Part shown: one piece after another, positions 9,334 through 17,714 of the stretch
How positions within the stretch are numbered: position 1 is the first letter of the stretch
Layout of the letters: each line of letters opens with the position of its first letter
Assembly (NCBI RefSeq): GCF_004137355.1
Contig: NZ_SDVB01000253.1
Location: 1 to 64,000, forward strand
Reading direction: 5' to 3'
Length of the DNA: 64,000 bases
Source of the DNA: Ciceribacter ferrooxidans
GTDB lineage: Bacteria; Pseudomonadota; Alphaproteobacteria; Rhizobiales; Rhizobiaceae
Notes under the pieces: generated by a model
What the model saw: the letters and a program-made list of their open reading frames with translations, nothing else
Told to the model about the DNA's origin: nothing
Databases searched by the model: none
Program-made: the position numbers and the translations under genes

Positions 9334-10410
9334 TCAGGCTGCCGTGCCGGCTTCGCCGATGGCCTTGCCGTCTGGCGCAAAGGCCATCAGGTGGCGGGTG
9401 TCAAGATGGAGCTCGACGGGCTGATCGGGATCGATATCGTGAATGCCATGCATGAGTGCGACCCATCTGGCGCCCATAAAGCCGACGTGGATGAAGCTCT
9501 CGGAGCCGGCGATTTCGGAAATCTGCGTCCGGGCGGAAAGGGGCACCGCCATGGGCGATGCCTTGAGCGAAAGTTGATGCGGCTGGAAGGCGATAGTCAT
9601 GGGACCGTCGGTGATCGCGGACAGATGCGCCGGAACCGGGAATGCCTCGGCATCATTGACGCGGAACATGCCCCCGGACTTCATAACCGCAAGCGTATTG
9701 AGCGGCGGATCGGCGAAGGTCCGGGCCGTGACGAGGTCATGCGGCTTACGGTAGACGTCTATGGTGCGGCCGAACTGGGTGATGCGACCTTCGTTGAGGG
9801 TGACCGTGTTTCCGCCGAGGAGCAAGGCCTCCGAAGGCTCCGTGGTTGCGTATACGAAGATCGCACCCGATTCGGCGAAGATGCGTGGAAGCTCTTCGCG
9901 AAGTTCCTCACGCAGCTTGTAATCCAGGTTGGCAAGCGGTTCGTCGAGAAGAACGAGACTGGCATTCTTGACGATCGCACGCGCGAGCGCCGTGCGTTGC
10001 TGTTGCCCGCCGGAAAGATTGAGGGGCGTGCGGTCGAGATAAGGCGTGAGCTTCAGGAGATCGGCCGCCCGCCGCACTTCGCGATCGACCGTTGCGGCTT
10101 CCTTGCCGGCGATGCGCATCGGCGAGGCAATGTTCTCATAGACGGTGAGCGCAGGATAGTTGATGAACTGCTGGTACACCATTGCGACGTTACGGTTCTG
10201 CACGCGCACGCCGGTCACGTCGGCGCCGTCGAAGAAAATCGCGCCGCTCGTCGGTTTGTCCAGCCCTGCCATCAGGCGCATCAATGACGTCTTGCCCGAA
10301 AGCGTCGGTCCCAAAAGGACATTCAGCGTGCCCCGTTCAAGAACAAGGTCGGTCGGGTGGATGTGAACTTCTCCGCCCACTATCTTCGCGGCATTCCGCA
10401 ATTCGAGCAT
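9334..10410 (-). CDS. glpS: Glycerol ABC transporter ATPase lacking the switch histidine
   Basis: The 358-residue ATPase has Walker A GPTLSGKT (34-41), Q-loop at Q80/Q81, intact signature LSGGQ (132-136) and Walker B LVLLDE (E157). At the H-loop the expected VTHDQ reads ATTEP (T190 in place of His). A C-terminal TOBE-type domain follows at about 240-345. With GlpT it forms the heterodimeric motor of the glycerol importer. It lies 11 bases upstream of glpT and 42 bases after glpD. Confidence 0.88.
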   Translation of the reverse strand: MLELRNAAKIVGGEVHIHPTDLVLERGTLNVLLGPTLSGKTSLMRLMAGLDKPTSGAIFFDGADVTGVRVQNRNVAMVYQQFINYPALTVYENIASPMRIAGKEAATVDREVRRAADLLKLTPYLDRTPLNLSGGQQQRTALARAIVKNASLVLLDEPLANLDYKLREELREELPRIFAESGAIFVYATTEPSEALLLGGNTVTLNEGRITQFGRTIDVYRKPHDLVTARTFADPPLNTLAVMKSGGMFRVNDAEAFPVPAHLSAITDGPMTIAFQPHQLSLKASPMAVPLSARTQISEIAGSESFIHVGFMGARWVALMHGIHDIDPDQPVELHLDTRHLMAFAPDGKAIGEAGTAA

Positions 10411-10452
10411 TACGGTTCCCGTGCCTCCTCATCGACGGGACCACATGCGCTG

Positions 10453-11973
10453 CTATCCGGCCAATTGTGCCGGAACGGCAGCCATGTACTCCTCCAAATT
10501 CTTCGCTTCTTCCTGCGAGAGCCTGAGCCCCAGCTTCGTCCTCCGCCACAATACATCCTCGGATGTCCGGGCCCATTCCTGTATCATCAGCCAGCGGACC
10601 TCGCACTCGTAGAGGTCATGCCCGAAGTGACGACCGAGATCTGCCAAAGTCGACGTGCTGCCGAGCAGATCGTGTGCACGGGTACCGTAGGACCGGACGA
10701 GCCGTTCCGCATGACGCCCACTGAGGAACGAATAACGTTCCCTGAGCTTGCGTACCTCCGCGGCGTAGCCGGTCGGCGGAAAGTTGCCGCCAGGAAGGTG
10801 GCTGTCAGCCGTCCACGAGGTTCCCTTGATGCCGATCTTCTCGCCGATTTTTTCCACGGCGTGCTCCGCCAGCCGGCGGTAGGTCGTAAGCTTGCCGCCG
10901 AAGACGTTGAGCAGCGGGGCTTCGCCCGCACTCCCTTCGGTCTTCAGCACGTAGTCCCGGGTCGCTTCCTGCGCCTTGCTTGCACCATCGTCATAAAGCG
11001 GACGAACCGCCGAATATGTCCAGACGATATCTTCGCTACGGATCGGCTCAGCAAAATACTCGCTCGCCGCTGAACACAGGTAATTGACCTCCTCCGGCGT
11101 TATCTTCACGTCGCGCGGATCGCCGGTATAGTCATGATCGGTCGTACCGATTAGTGTGAAATCGCGTTCGTAAGGGATTGCGAAGATAATGCGATTGTCG
11201 GGATTCTGAAAGAAGTAGGCACGCGGGTCGTCGAACTTTTTCCTGACTACGATGTGGCTTCCCTGAACAAGACGGACGTTGTGCACGCCACTGTTCGCCA
11301 TCGTCTCTGCCAGAACCTTGTCGACCCACGGACCGGTCGCATTGACGAGCATACGGGCTCTGACGGTGTTGATCGCGCCGGTCTCCCGATCTTCGATCTC
11401 AATCGCCCAGCAATCCGCTTCCCGGCGTGCGGAGACGACGCGGGAACGGCTGAAAATGCGGGCGCCACGATCGGCAGCGTCACGGGCGTTGAGAACGACC
11501 ATCCGGGCGTCGTCCACCCAGCCGTCGGAATACTCGAATGCCTTGCCAAACAGTGGTTTCAGGGGCTTGCCGGCAGGGTCTCGTCGCAGATCGAGCGTCG
11601 TTGTTGCGGGCAGGAGCTTCCGCCCACCGAGGTGGTCGTAGATGAAAAGGCCGAGCCGGATCAGCCAGGCCGGACGGATGCCGCCTTTCTGAAAGGGGAG
11701 CACGAAGCGCAACGGCCAGATGATATGAGGTGCCATGGCCCAAAGGACCTCGCGCTCCATGAGCGCTTCCCGCACCAAGCGGAACTCATAGTATTCGAGA
11801 TAACGCAGTCCGCCATGGATCAACTTCGTCGAGCCAGAGGAGGTGCCCGACGCAAAATCGTTCATCTCCGCCAGCGCAACTGAGTATCCTCGCCCGGCTG
11901 CGTCGCGAGCTATCCCGCATCCGTTGATGCCGCCGCCGATGACGAAGATGTCGTAAAGCCCTTGGACCACCAT
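10453..11973 (-). CDS. glpD: Glycerol-3-phosphate dehydrogenase (FAD, aerobic)
   Basis: The 506-residue flavoprotein oxidises sn-glycerol-3-phosphate to dihydroxyacetone phosphate at the inner membrane and passes electrons to quinone. The N-terminal FAD site VIGGGINGCGIARDAAGRG (about 10-28) and the block STKLIHGGLRYLEYYEF are typical. The ATG at 11973 gives the standard family N-terminus; a TTG nine codons upstream would overlap the palindrome just ahead. It is first of the metabolic glp genes, downstream of glpR. A glycerol kinase gene, which would supply its substrate, is not in the window. Confidence 0.93.
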   Translation of the reverse strand: MVVQGLYDIFVIGGGINGCGIARDAAGRGYSVALAEMNDFASGTSSGSTKLIHGGLRYLEYYEFRLVREALMEREVLWAMAPHIIWPLRFVLPFQKGGIRPAWLIRLGLFIYDHLGGRKLLPATTTLDLRRDPAGKPLKPLFGKAFEYSDGWVDDARMVVLNARDAADRGARIFSRSRVVSARREADCWAIEIEDRETGAINTVRARMLVNATGPWVDKVLAETMANSGVHNVRLVQGSHIVVRKKFDDPRAYFFQNPDNRIIFAIPYERDFTLIGTTDHDYTGDPRDVKITPEEVNYLCSAASEYFAEPIRSEDIVWTYSAVRPLYDDGASKAQEATRDYVLKTEGSAGEAPLLNVFGGKLTTYRRLAEHAVEKIGEKIGIKGTSWTADSHLPGGNFPPTGYAAEVRKLRERYSFLSGRHAERLVRSYGTRAHDLLGSTSTLADLGRHFGHDLYECEVRWLMIQEWARTSEDVLWRRTKLGLRLSQEEAKNLEEYMAAVPAQLAG

Positions 11974-11985
11974 TTTCCCCGAATT

Positions 11986-12011
11986 TTGCGCATTGCACAA
12001 ATTATGCGCAA
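11986..12011. promoter_or_regulatory. Inverted repeat upstream of glpD, candidate operator
   Basis: A perfect 8-base inverted repeat TTGCGCAT and ATGCGCAA is separated by 10 bases and ends 12 bases before the glpD start. Its position in the glpR-glpD gap suggests a regulator site, possibly for GlpR. A CTTTCGT-like element (ACGAAAG) lies at 12058-12064 in the same gap. Confidence 0.45.
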
Positions 12012-12079
12012 TTGCGAAAACGCAAGATAATTAAATTGAAAATAAATCGAATGTCAAACGAAAGTTTTCCGCGCTTCTT

Positions 12080-12856
12080 TCAGGTGTCAGCCGAACTGGG
12101 TGCTTCGATCAAATCGACGTCGTTCTCTACACAAATTCGTCGAATGGATTCGAGAGGGCAGTGGTCGGTTATGAAGGTATTGACCTGTGAGAGGTGTCCG
12201 ATACGGACGGGTGCGGTCCGTTCGAACTTTGTCGAGTCCGCCACCAGAATGACGTGCCTTGCATTGGCGATGATTGCCTGCGCGACTTTCACTTCGCGAA
12301 AATCATAGTCGAGAAGAGCGCCGTCGGCATCGATGGCCGAGGCCCCGATCACCGCGTAGTCGACCTTGAACTGTCGGATGAAGTCGACCGCCGCCTCGCC
12401 AACAATACCACCATCCGAAGCGCGGACGACGCCACCGGCGATGACCACCTCGATTGCCGGGAGAAGTCGCAATTTGTTGGCTACATTGATATTATTGGTG
12501 ATGACCATCAATTCCTGATGGCCTGCGAGAGCCTCTCCCACGGCCTCCGTCGTCGTTCCGATATTGATGAACAGCGAGGCGTTGTTGGAGATGAGCTTTG
12601 CCGCCGCGACGCCGATCGCCTGTTTCTCCTGCGCGGCGATCTGCCGGCGGGCCTCATACTTCATGTTGACGGTCCCGGAGGGAAGCGTCGCTCCACCGTG
12701 GATACGGGACAGGACACGCGCGTCGCAGAGGTCGTTCAGGTCTTTTCGGATCGTCTGCGGTGTTACGGAAAAACGTAATGCCAGTTCCTCGACGAGCACA
12801 CGCCCATTGGCCTTTGCGAGCTCTACGATCTCGGCCTGTCGCCCGGTGAGGTACAT
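12080..12856 (-). CDS. glpR: DeoR-family transcriptional repressor of glycerol genes
   Basis: The 258-residue protein has an N-terminal helix-turn-helix (about 5-55, with RVLVEELALRFSVTPQTIRKDL) and a C-terminal DeoR sugar-phosphate sensor domain. In this family the effector is usually a phosphorylated metabolite such as glycerol-3-phosphate. The start was set at ATG 12856, with AAAGG upstream, because it gives the standard family N-terminus; an earlier in-frame start adds 17 basic residues. Two direct CTTTCGT repeats overlap its leader, which suggests self-regulation. It is the first gene before glpD and the transporter. Confidence 0.88.
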   Translation of the reverse strand: MYLTGRQAEIVELAKANGRVLVEELALRFSVTPQTIRKDLNDLCDARVLSRIHGGATLPSGTVNMKYEARRQIAAQEKQAIGVAAAKLISNNASLFINIGTTTEAVGEALAGHQELMVITNNINVANKLRLLPAIEVVIAGGVVRASDGGIVGEAAVDFIRQFKVDYAVIGASAIDADGALLDYDFREVKVAQAIIANARHVILVADSTKFERTAPVRIGHLSQVNTFITDHCPLESIRRICVENDVDLIEAPSSADT

Positions 12857-12865
12857 TTCGCTTAC

Positions 12866-12881
12866 CTTTCGTTTCTTTCGT
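12866..12881. promoter_or_regulatory. Two CTTTCGT direct repeats ahead of glpR, candidate DeoR-type operator
   Basis: CTTTCGT occurs at 12866-12872 and again at 12875-12881, a 9-base period. DeoR-family repressors often bind spaced TTTCG/CGAAA repeats. The site lies 10-25 bases upstream of the glpR start, overlapping its ribosome site. Confidence 0.45.
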
Positions 12882-12984
12882 GAAGCGCGGCAGATACGAA
12901 AATGCACTTATGTCGGTCCGAGTGCAACCGGGTTTCTGGTGCCTCGGGGCTTGTTTTCGCCTTGTCGACGCGGTGTTGTCGGCA

Positions 12985-14586
12985 TCAGCCGATTAGATCG
13001 AGAAGTGTTCCCAGGCGGTCGGCGTCGCGCGGCAGCTTGTCGGTACGTAGCCGCGCGATACGCGGGAATCGCATGGCGACGCCTGATTTATGCCGTGTCG
13101 AACGATTGATCCCCTCGAAGGCGACCTCGACGACGAAGCCGTGGTCCGGCTCGGCACGCAGTGCACGCACGGGTCCGAAGCGGTCGACCGTGTTATGCCG
13201 GACATAACGGTCGAGGGTCTCAAGCTCGGCGTCGGTGAAGCCGAAATAGGCTTTACCCACCGGGACCAGTACGTCGCCCTCCTCGCCCGCCGTCCACACA
13301 CCAAACGTAAAGTCTGAATAGTAGCTGGAACGTTTGCCGTGGCCCCTTTGTGCATACATCAGGACGGCATCCACATTCAGCGGCTCGCGTTTCCATTTGA
13401 ACCATGGACCTTTGGCCCGGCCCGCTTGATAGGCGCTGTCACGTCGCTTGAGCATGACGCCCTCGATGACGGGATCCGGAGGATTGCGTCGGAGCGTTTC
13501 GAGCTCTTCCCAACTGGAGAAGGGCACAAGCGGCGAAAGGTCGAAACGCTCCTCCGGTGCTTGTTCGATCAGGCGCCTCAGTCGCTCGCGCCGGGCGACG
13601 AACGCCTCCCCACGCACGTCTTCCTGCCCTTCGAACAGTATGTCGTAAGCTCGCACGAAGGCGGGATAGTCTTGTAGCAGACGGGACGATACGCTCTTGC
13701 GATTCAGCCGCTGCTGAAGATCGGAGAACGTCCTCGTCGGCTCACCGGAACGAGACGTGCCGCCCACCAGAAGCTCGCCGTCGACGACCCCATCGAAGAC
13801 GGCCGCGTCGACCACGTCCGGAAAGGCGGCCGATATGTCGTCGCCGGAACGGGAATAGAGCCTTATCTGCCCTCCGAAATGCGAAAGCTGGACGCGAATT
13901 CCGTCCCATTTCCATTCGGCTGCAAAATCGGAAGGGTCGAGTGTGTCGAGGTCACCTTCCCTGACCGGATTTGCGAGCATAACCGAATGAAAGATGGCGG
14001 GCGTCGCCAGTACCGGTCGCTCCTGCCGGCCTTCGAGCCACGCAAACAGGCTTTCATAGGGTGGCGCCAATCCGTGCCAGAGCGTCTCGATCTCCGCGAC
14101 ATCCTTGCCTCCCATGTCGGCCAGGGCCTGCTTCGCCAATCTCGCGGAGACGCCGATTCGCAGGCCACCGGTGACGAGCTTCAGAAAGGCAAACCTGCCG
14201 GAGGTATCCAGACGGTTCAGCAAGTCGCGGACTGCCTTTCGTACCTCCGTCCGGCCGAGCGATTGCATGAGCCGCACGACCTCGCCCGGCCGTGGCTGGG
14301 GTCGGTCCTCGGGGTCGCCGTCCCACACCAGCGCGATCGTTTCCGCCAGGTCCCCAACGTAATCGTAAGAGTAGCGGAAGAGAGTCTCGTCCATTCGTTC
14401 GAGCACCAGATCCCGCAGCATCATCGGTTTCACGGCGTTGAGTTCCAGTGTTCCCGCGAGGGCGGCAAGGGCGTAACCGCGATCAGGATCCGGGCTCTTG
14501 CGAAAATAGTCGACGAGCAGCGTCAGTTTGGCGGTACGGCCAGGTGTGAAGATGAGACGATCGAGCAGCTCGGCAAACGCTTTCAT
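12985..14586 (-). CDS. ATP-dependent DNA ligase (ligase-exonuclease repair cluster type)
   Basis: The 533-residue protein has an N-terminal DNA-binding region (about 1-190) and then a nucleotidyltransferase core. Motif I is KWDGIR, whose Lys takes the AMP, motif III lies in VVDGELLVGG, motif IV is EGVMLK and motif V WFKWKR. An OB domain is C-terminal. It seals nicks using ATP, unlike the essential NAD-dependent LigA. It belongs to the PP_1105-type ligases that travel with an exonuclease, an Lhr-Core helicase and a metallophosphoesterase. The ATG is 3 bases after the exonuclease stop. Helicase and phosphoesterase genes are not adjacent here. Confidence 0.88.
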   Translation of the reverse strand: MKAFAELLDRLIFTPGRTAKLTLLVDYFRKSPDPDRGYALAALAGTLELNAVKPMMLRDLVLERMDETLFRYSYDYVGDLAETIALVWDGDPEDRPQPRPGEVVRLMQSLGRTEVRKAVRDLLNRLDTSGRFAFLKLVTGGLRIGVSARLAKQALADMGGKDVAEIETLWHGLAPPYESLFAWLEGRQERPVLATPAIFHSVMLANPVREGDLDTLDPSDFAAEWKWDGIRVQLSHFGGQIRLYSRSGDDISAAFPDVVDAAVFDGVVDGELLVGGTSRSGEPTRTFSDLQQRLNRKSVSSRLLQDYPAFVRAYDILFEGQEDVRGEAFVARRERLRRLIEQAPEERFDLSPLVPFSSWEELETLRRNPPDPVIEGVMLKRRDSAYQAGRAKGPWFKWKREPLNVDAVLMYAQRGHGKRSSYYSDFTFGVWTAGEEGDVLVPVGKAYFGFTDAELETLDRYVRHNTVDRFGPVRALRAEPDHGFVVEVAFEGINRSTRHKSGVAMRFPRIARLRTDKLPRDADRLGTLLDLIG

Positions 14587-14589
14587 CGA

Positions 14590-15600
14590 TCAGTCGCCTT
14601 CGTCTTCGTAGCCGACCATATGCAATGGCCGCGCAGCGACTCCCGCGAGCTTGCACCAGCGCACCAGTGCTTCCTCGCGGCCATGGGTCACCCAGACCTG
14701 GCTCGGCGCGATTTCTTGGAGCGTCGCGGTCAGTTCCCGCCAGTCGGCATGATCGGATATTACCAGAGGTAATTCCACACCGCGCTGTTTGGCCCGCTGG
14801 CGGACCATCATCCAGCCTGACGCAAAGATTGCGAGTGGGTCGGCGAAGCGGCGTGCCCAGCGTTCGTTAAACGACGACGGTGGGCCGATCACCACCTCGC
14901 CGCGAAACGTCGCCGGATCCGTCGACTCTGCAGTCGCCGGTCGCAGATCGCCCAACTCGACGCCCTCGCTTGAATAGTAGTCACAAAGCTGTGTCAGCGC
15001 CCCATGAATGAAGATCGGCCGTCGATAGCCTTCGGCACGAAGGAGGGCGATGAGGCGCTGCGCCTTGCCGAGCGCATAGGCGCCGACCAGATGAGTACGG
15101 TCCGGGAACTGCTCAAGCGAGGTCAAAAGCCTGGCGATCTCGGCGTTCGGATCGGGATGATTGAAGACCGGCAGGCCGAACGTTGCTTCCGTGATGAACA
15201 CGTCGCAGCGAAGTGGTTCGAAGGGGGAGCAGGTCGGATCGGGACGGCGCTTGTAGTCACCGGACACCACGATGCGCATCCCGTCGTATTCGAGAGCGAT
15301 CTGAGCCGAACCGAGAACGTGGCCGGCGGGATGGAAACCGACCCGGACGCCGTTGAGCTCGATCTCCTTGCCGATCTCGATGGGCTGCTCGCTGCCGCAA
15401 AAGCCAGGCCCGTATCGCAGTCGCATGATGTCAAGCGTCTGGCGCGTGGCGAGGACGGCACCATGCCCCGCCCTAGCGTGATCCGAATGGCCATGGGTAA
15501 CCAAAGCACGAGCGACTGGACGAACGGGGTCGACGTAAAAGTCGCCGATCGGGCTATATAGGCCTGCAGGGCTCGGGCAGAGGAGATCTTCCGGTTTCAT
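14590..15600 (-). CDS. Ligase-associated metallo-beta-lactamase-fold DNA exonuclease
   Basis: The 336-residue protein is of the CPSF/SNM1-like metallo-beta-lactamase group. The metal motif THGHSDHARAGHG sits at about 34-46, and later metal ligands are in VSGDYKRR and SDHADWREL. It matches the 'ligase-associated DNA exonuclease' family, which acts with the ATP-dependent ligase encoded directly downstream. The pair is almost certainly co-transcribed (3-base gap). The ribosome site is weak (TTAGG). A role in processing DNA ends before sealing is family knowledge, not shown here. Confidence 0.87.
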   Translation of the reverse strand: MKPEDLLCPSPAGLYSPIGDFYVDPVRPVARALVTHGHSDHARAGHGAVLATRQTLDIMRLRYGPGFCGSEQPIEIGKEIELNGVRVGFHPAGHVLGSAQIALEYDGMRIVVSGDYKRRPDPTCSPFEPLRCDVFITEATFGLPVFNHPDPNAEIARLLTSLEQFPDRTHLVGAYALGKAQRLIALLRAEGYRRPIFIHGALTQLCDYYSSEGVELGDLRPATAESTDPATFRGEVVIGPPSSFNERWARRFADPLAIFASGWMMVRQRAKQRGVELPLVISDHADWRELTATLQEIAPSQVWVTHGREEALVRWCKLAGVAARPLHMVGYEDEGD

Positions 15601-15677
15601 CGCCTAACGTTAGATAGGACGTGAATCCCCGGAAGGCCAGTAGGATCTTTCTGCGTCAGCTTGCGGGTCGACCGGCA

Positions 15678-17108
15678 TCAGGTCGTCGACTGCCAGCTCC
15701 TGATGGCATCGAGCCCCTGTCGGAGCAGTTCTTGCGCCGACTCGGCTGCCTGCGCCTCGACATAGCAGCGCATCTCCGGCGCGTTCCCCGATGGGCGGAA
15801 ATGGATCACGCGTCCATCGTCGAGTGTAACGCGAAGCCCGTCGATGTCCGTCGACGATCGCACCTTGCCGATGGGAGCGAGGAAATCTGAAAGTCCATCA
15901 CTCGAATGCCGGAGATGCTTCATCAGTGAGGCGCTCCGCTCCACGGCGAAATTCTCGATCCGATCGCTAAGAGCAACGGGAAGGTTGTAGCTGCCGGAAA
16001 GCTGCGAAAGCGACCATCCGTTCGCAACGGCAGAACCGAGAACGGCCAGCGCCGGAAGGAAGCTGTCGCGGGTCGGCAATGCAGCAATGTCACGCCCATC
16101 AATGTCAAAGGCAGAACCGAGCATCGTGCCGCCATTGGCCTCGAAGCCGACCACGCCCTTGTCGCCTCGGGCCAGCGCACCGTTCATCGCGGCAATCACG
16201 AAAGGAGAGCCGACGCGTGTCCGAATCACCTCGAAACCACCGATCGACTCAATGCCGGAATTGGATGTAACCGGTGTCACGACCGTCGTTGCGTGGAGGT
16301 AACGTGCCGCAACAAGCCCGAGGAGGTCACCACGAAGTGGACGCCCGGCCTCGTCCGCGACTAGCGGACGGTCGCCGTCACCGTCGGTTGACACGATCGC
16401 GTCGAGCTTGTGTTCGGCAGACCATTTCCGCAGTAGGGCTTCCTTCTCGGCGGAGACTGCTTCGGTGTCGACCGGGATGAAAGTTTCGGAACGTCCGAGC
16501 GAGACGACAGTGGCGCCGTACTGCTTGAAAACGCTCGTCATCATGTCGCGGGCGACGCTGCTATGCTCATAGACGCCGATCCGCAGGCTCTTGAGGGCAT
16601 CGGCCGGCAGTATGGAGAGATTGCGGTCGACAAACAGTGCCGTCGCTTCGGCTTCCTGGTTTTCGCCAGTTCCCTTCTCTACGCTGTTGGCGGTCTGGTC
16701 ATTCGCAAGTTCTGCCGCAAGGCGAGTGATGGTCGCCTCGTCATCCTTGTCGATTTCGCCGTCCGGCCGATAGAACTTGATCCCGTTTCTGTCGGCGGGA
16801 ATATGTGAGCCGGTGACCATGATCGCCGCCGCACCGATCTTTTGGGCGTACAGTGCGAGCGCGGGCGTCGGAATCCAGCCGCAGTCGACGGGAACGAGAC
16901 CCACCCGACGGATCGCCGCCATGACCGTCGCAGCAATCTCGGGGCTCGATTCACGGAAGTCGCGTGCCACCGCCACCACTCCGCCGGCGGGCAGGTGATT
17001 CGACTCGACAAGAAAACGGGCAAAGGCCGTGGCATAGAGCGCCGACACGCTCCCCACGAGTTGCGTCGAAAGCCCGCGGAGCCCGCTCGTTCCGAATTTC
17101 ACAGCCAT
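15678..17108 (-). CDS. Phosphomannomutase/phosphoglucomutase
   Basis: The 476-residue protein is of the alpha-D-phosphohexomutase family. It starts MAVKFGTSGLRG, carries the phosphoserine loop as VTGSHIPADRNG (the usual TASHNP reads TGSHIP), a metal loop DGDGDRP, and a C-terminal sugar-phosphate loop with FRPSGNAPEMR. It interconverts hexose 1- and 6-phosphates for surface polysaccharide synthesis. A GGGAGGA site fixes the start at 17108. The TGSHIP form occurs in rhizobial ManB/NoeK-like proteins, so a mannose route is likely, but the substrate is not proven. Confidence 0.85.
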   Translation of the reverse strand: MAVKFGTSGLRGLSTQLVGSVSALYATAFARFLVESNHLPAGGVVAVARDFRESSPEIAATVMAAIRRVGLVPVDCGWIPTPALALYAQKIGAAAIMVTGSHIPADRNGIKFYRPDGEIDKDDEATITRLAAELANDQTANSVEKGTGENQEAEATALFVDRNLSILPADALKSLRIGVYEHSSVARDMMTSVFKQYGATVVSLGRSETFIPVDTEAVSAEKEALLRKWSAEHKLDAIVSTDGDGDRPLVADEAGRPLRGDLLGLVAARYLHATTVVTPVTSNSGIESIGGFEVIRTRVGSPFVIAAMNGALARGDKGVVGFEANGGTMLGSAFDIDGRDIAALPTRDSFLPALAVLGSAVANGWSLSQLSGSYNLPVALSDRIENFAVERSASLMKHLRHSSDGLSDFLAPIGKVRSSTDIDGLRVTLDDGRVIHFRPSGNAPEMRCYVEAQAAESAQELLRQGLDAIRSWQSTT

Positions 17109-17260
17109 GCCCGTCTGATCCTCCCGCCGTGGTCCCTTGGTCTCGTCGTCCTTATAGGTCGAGCGGCGAACGCGCTCAACTGCCTGCAAGTTCCTGCAGC
17201 GGAACGAGGTACGGCCCGTCCGACGAATGCGAAGGCTACGGGACGATGAAGTAGGCCGAC

Positions 17261-17388
17261 AAAATGAAAAGAGCCCAGCGCGGGAGGAGGTGCGCTGGGC
17301 TCTTAAACTTGATCGGCAATTGGGAGGAGGAGGAGTATTGCCGATCCTATCTGACGACGCTGGGAGGAGGAGTGCGTCGCTTCGATGA
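17261..17388 (-). ncRNA. Alpha-r14-like small RNA with three anti-Shine-Dalgarno loops
   Basis: On the minus strand three hairpins follow one another. Hairpin 1 (17355-17379) has a 6-bp stem, hairpin 2 (17311-17346) a perfect 10-bp stem and hairpin 3 (17269-17304) a perfect 13-bp stem. Each loop carries CCTCCTCCC, the complement of the Shine-Dalgarno sequence. Hairpin 3 is followed by TTTTCATTTT and acts as the terminator. This is the architecture of the rhizobial alpha-r14 (NfeR1) family of trans-acting sRNAs that bind ribosome sites of many mRNAs. The 5' end is inferred from a -10-like TATATT just upstream. The gap lies between the mutase and the sulfatase gene. Confidence 0.88.
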
Positions 17389-17393
17389 TTTGA

Positions 17394-17422
17394 AATATAT
17401 CCGTACCGCTTTGGATGAACAG
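17394..17422 (-). promoter_or_regulatory. Candidate promoter of the alpha-r14-like sRNA
   Basis: On the minus strand CTGTTC is followed after 17 bases by TATATT at 17394-17399. Start of transcription would fall near 17386-17390, just before hairpin 1. The -35 match is weak. Confidence 0.4.
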
Positions 17423-17450
17423 CGCAATTGCTGCAATGCAGCAGTGCGAG

Positions 17451-17464
17451 AGATGCATGGCTGA
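17451..17464 (+). repeat. 14-base direct repeat, copy 1
   Basis: AGATGCATGGCTGA occurs here and again at 17580-17593, 129 bases apart, in the otherwise gene-poor region upstream of the sRNA promoter. Both copies are in the same reading frame (RCMA followed by D or E). Purpose unknown. Confidence 0.6.
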
Positions 17465-17528
17465 CCACGTTCACGGAATCTCCGGCGTCATGCAGCTCCG
17501 GAAAGGGGCACTGTTGGAGGGCATATAT

Positions 17529-17597
17529 ATGACTGACCTGGGGAGAAAACGAGCAGACGAGGCGCGGTCTGTCTACCAAAGATGCATGGCTGAATAG
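17529..17597 (+). CDS. Possible 22-residue peptide
   Basis: ATG at 17529 is preceded by GGAGGG at a 7-base spacing, and the frame runs 22 codons to TAG with a charged product (starts MTDLGRKRADEA, ends RCMAE). The good ribosome site is the only support. It ends inside the second copy of the 14-base repeat. A chance match is quite possible. Confidence 0.2.
   Translation: MTDLGRKRADEARSVYQRCMAE
17580..17593 (+). repeat. 14-base direct repeat, copy 2
   Basis: Second exact copy of AGATGCATGGCTGA; see 17451-17464. Confidence 0.6.
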
Positions 17598-17714
17598 AGT
17601 TCCGACTCGTCGCTGTGCGTTCCGTCCGCGTTTTTCATTTGCCACCTGCGGCGATCAAGAGGATTGTGCCGGGCGAGCCACCGGTTCTGGCATAAATTCG
17701 GGAGTTACTGCCGC

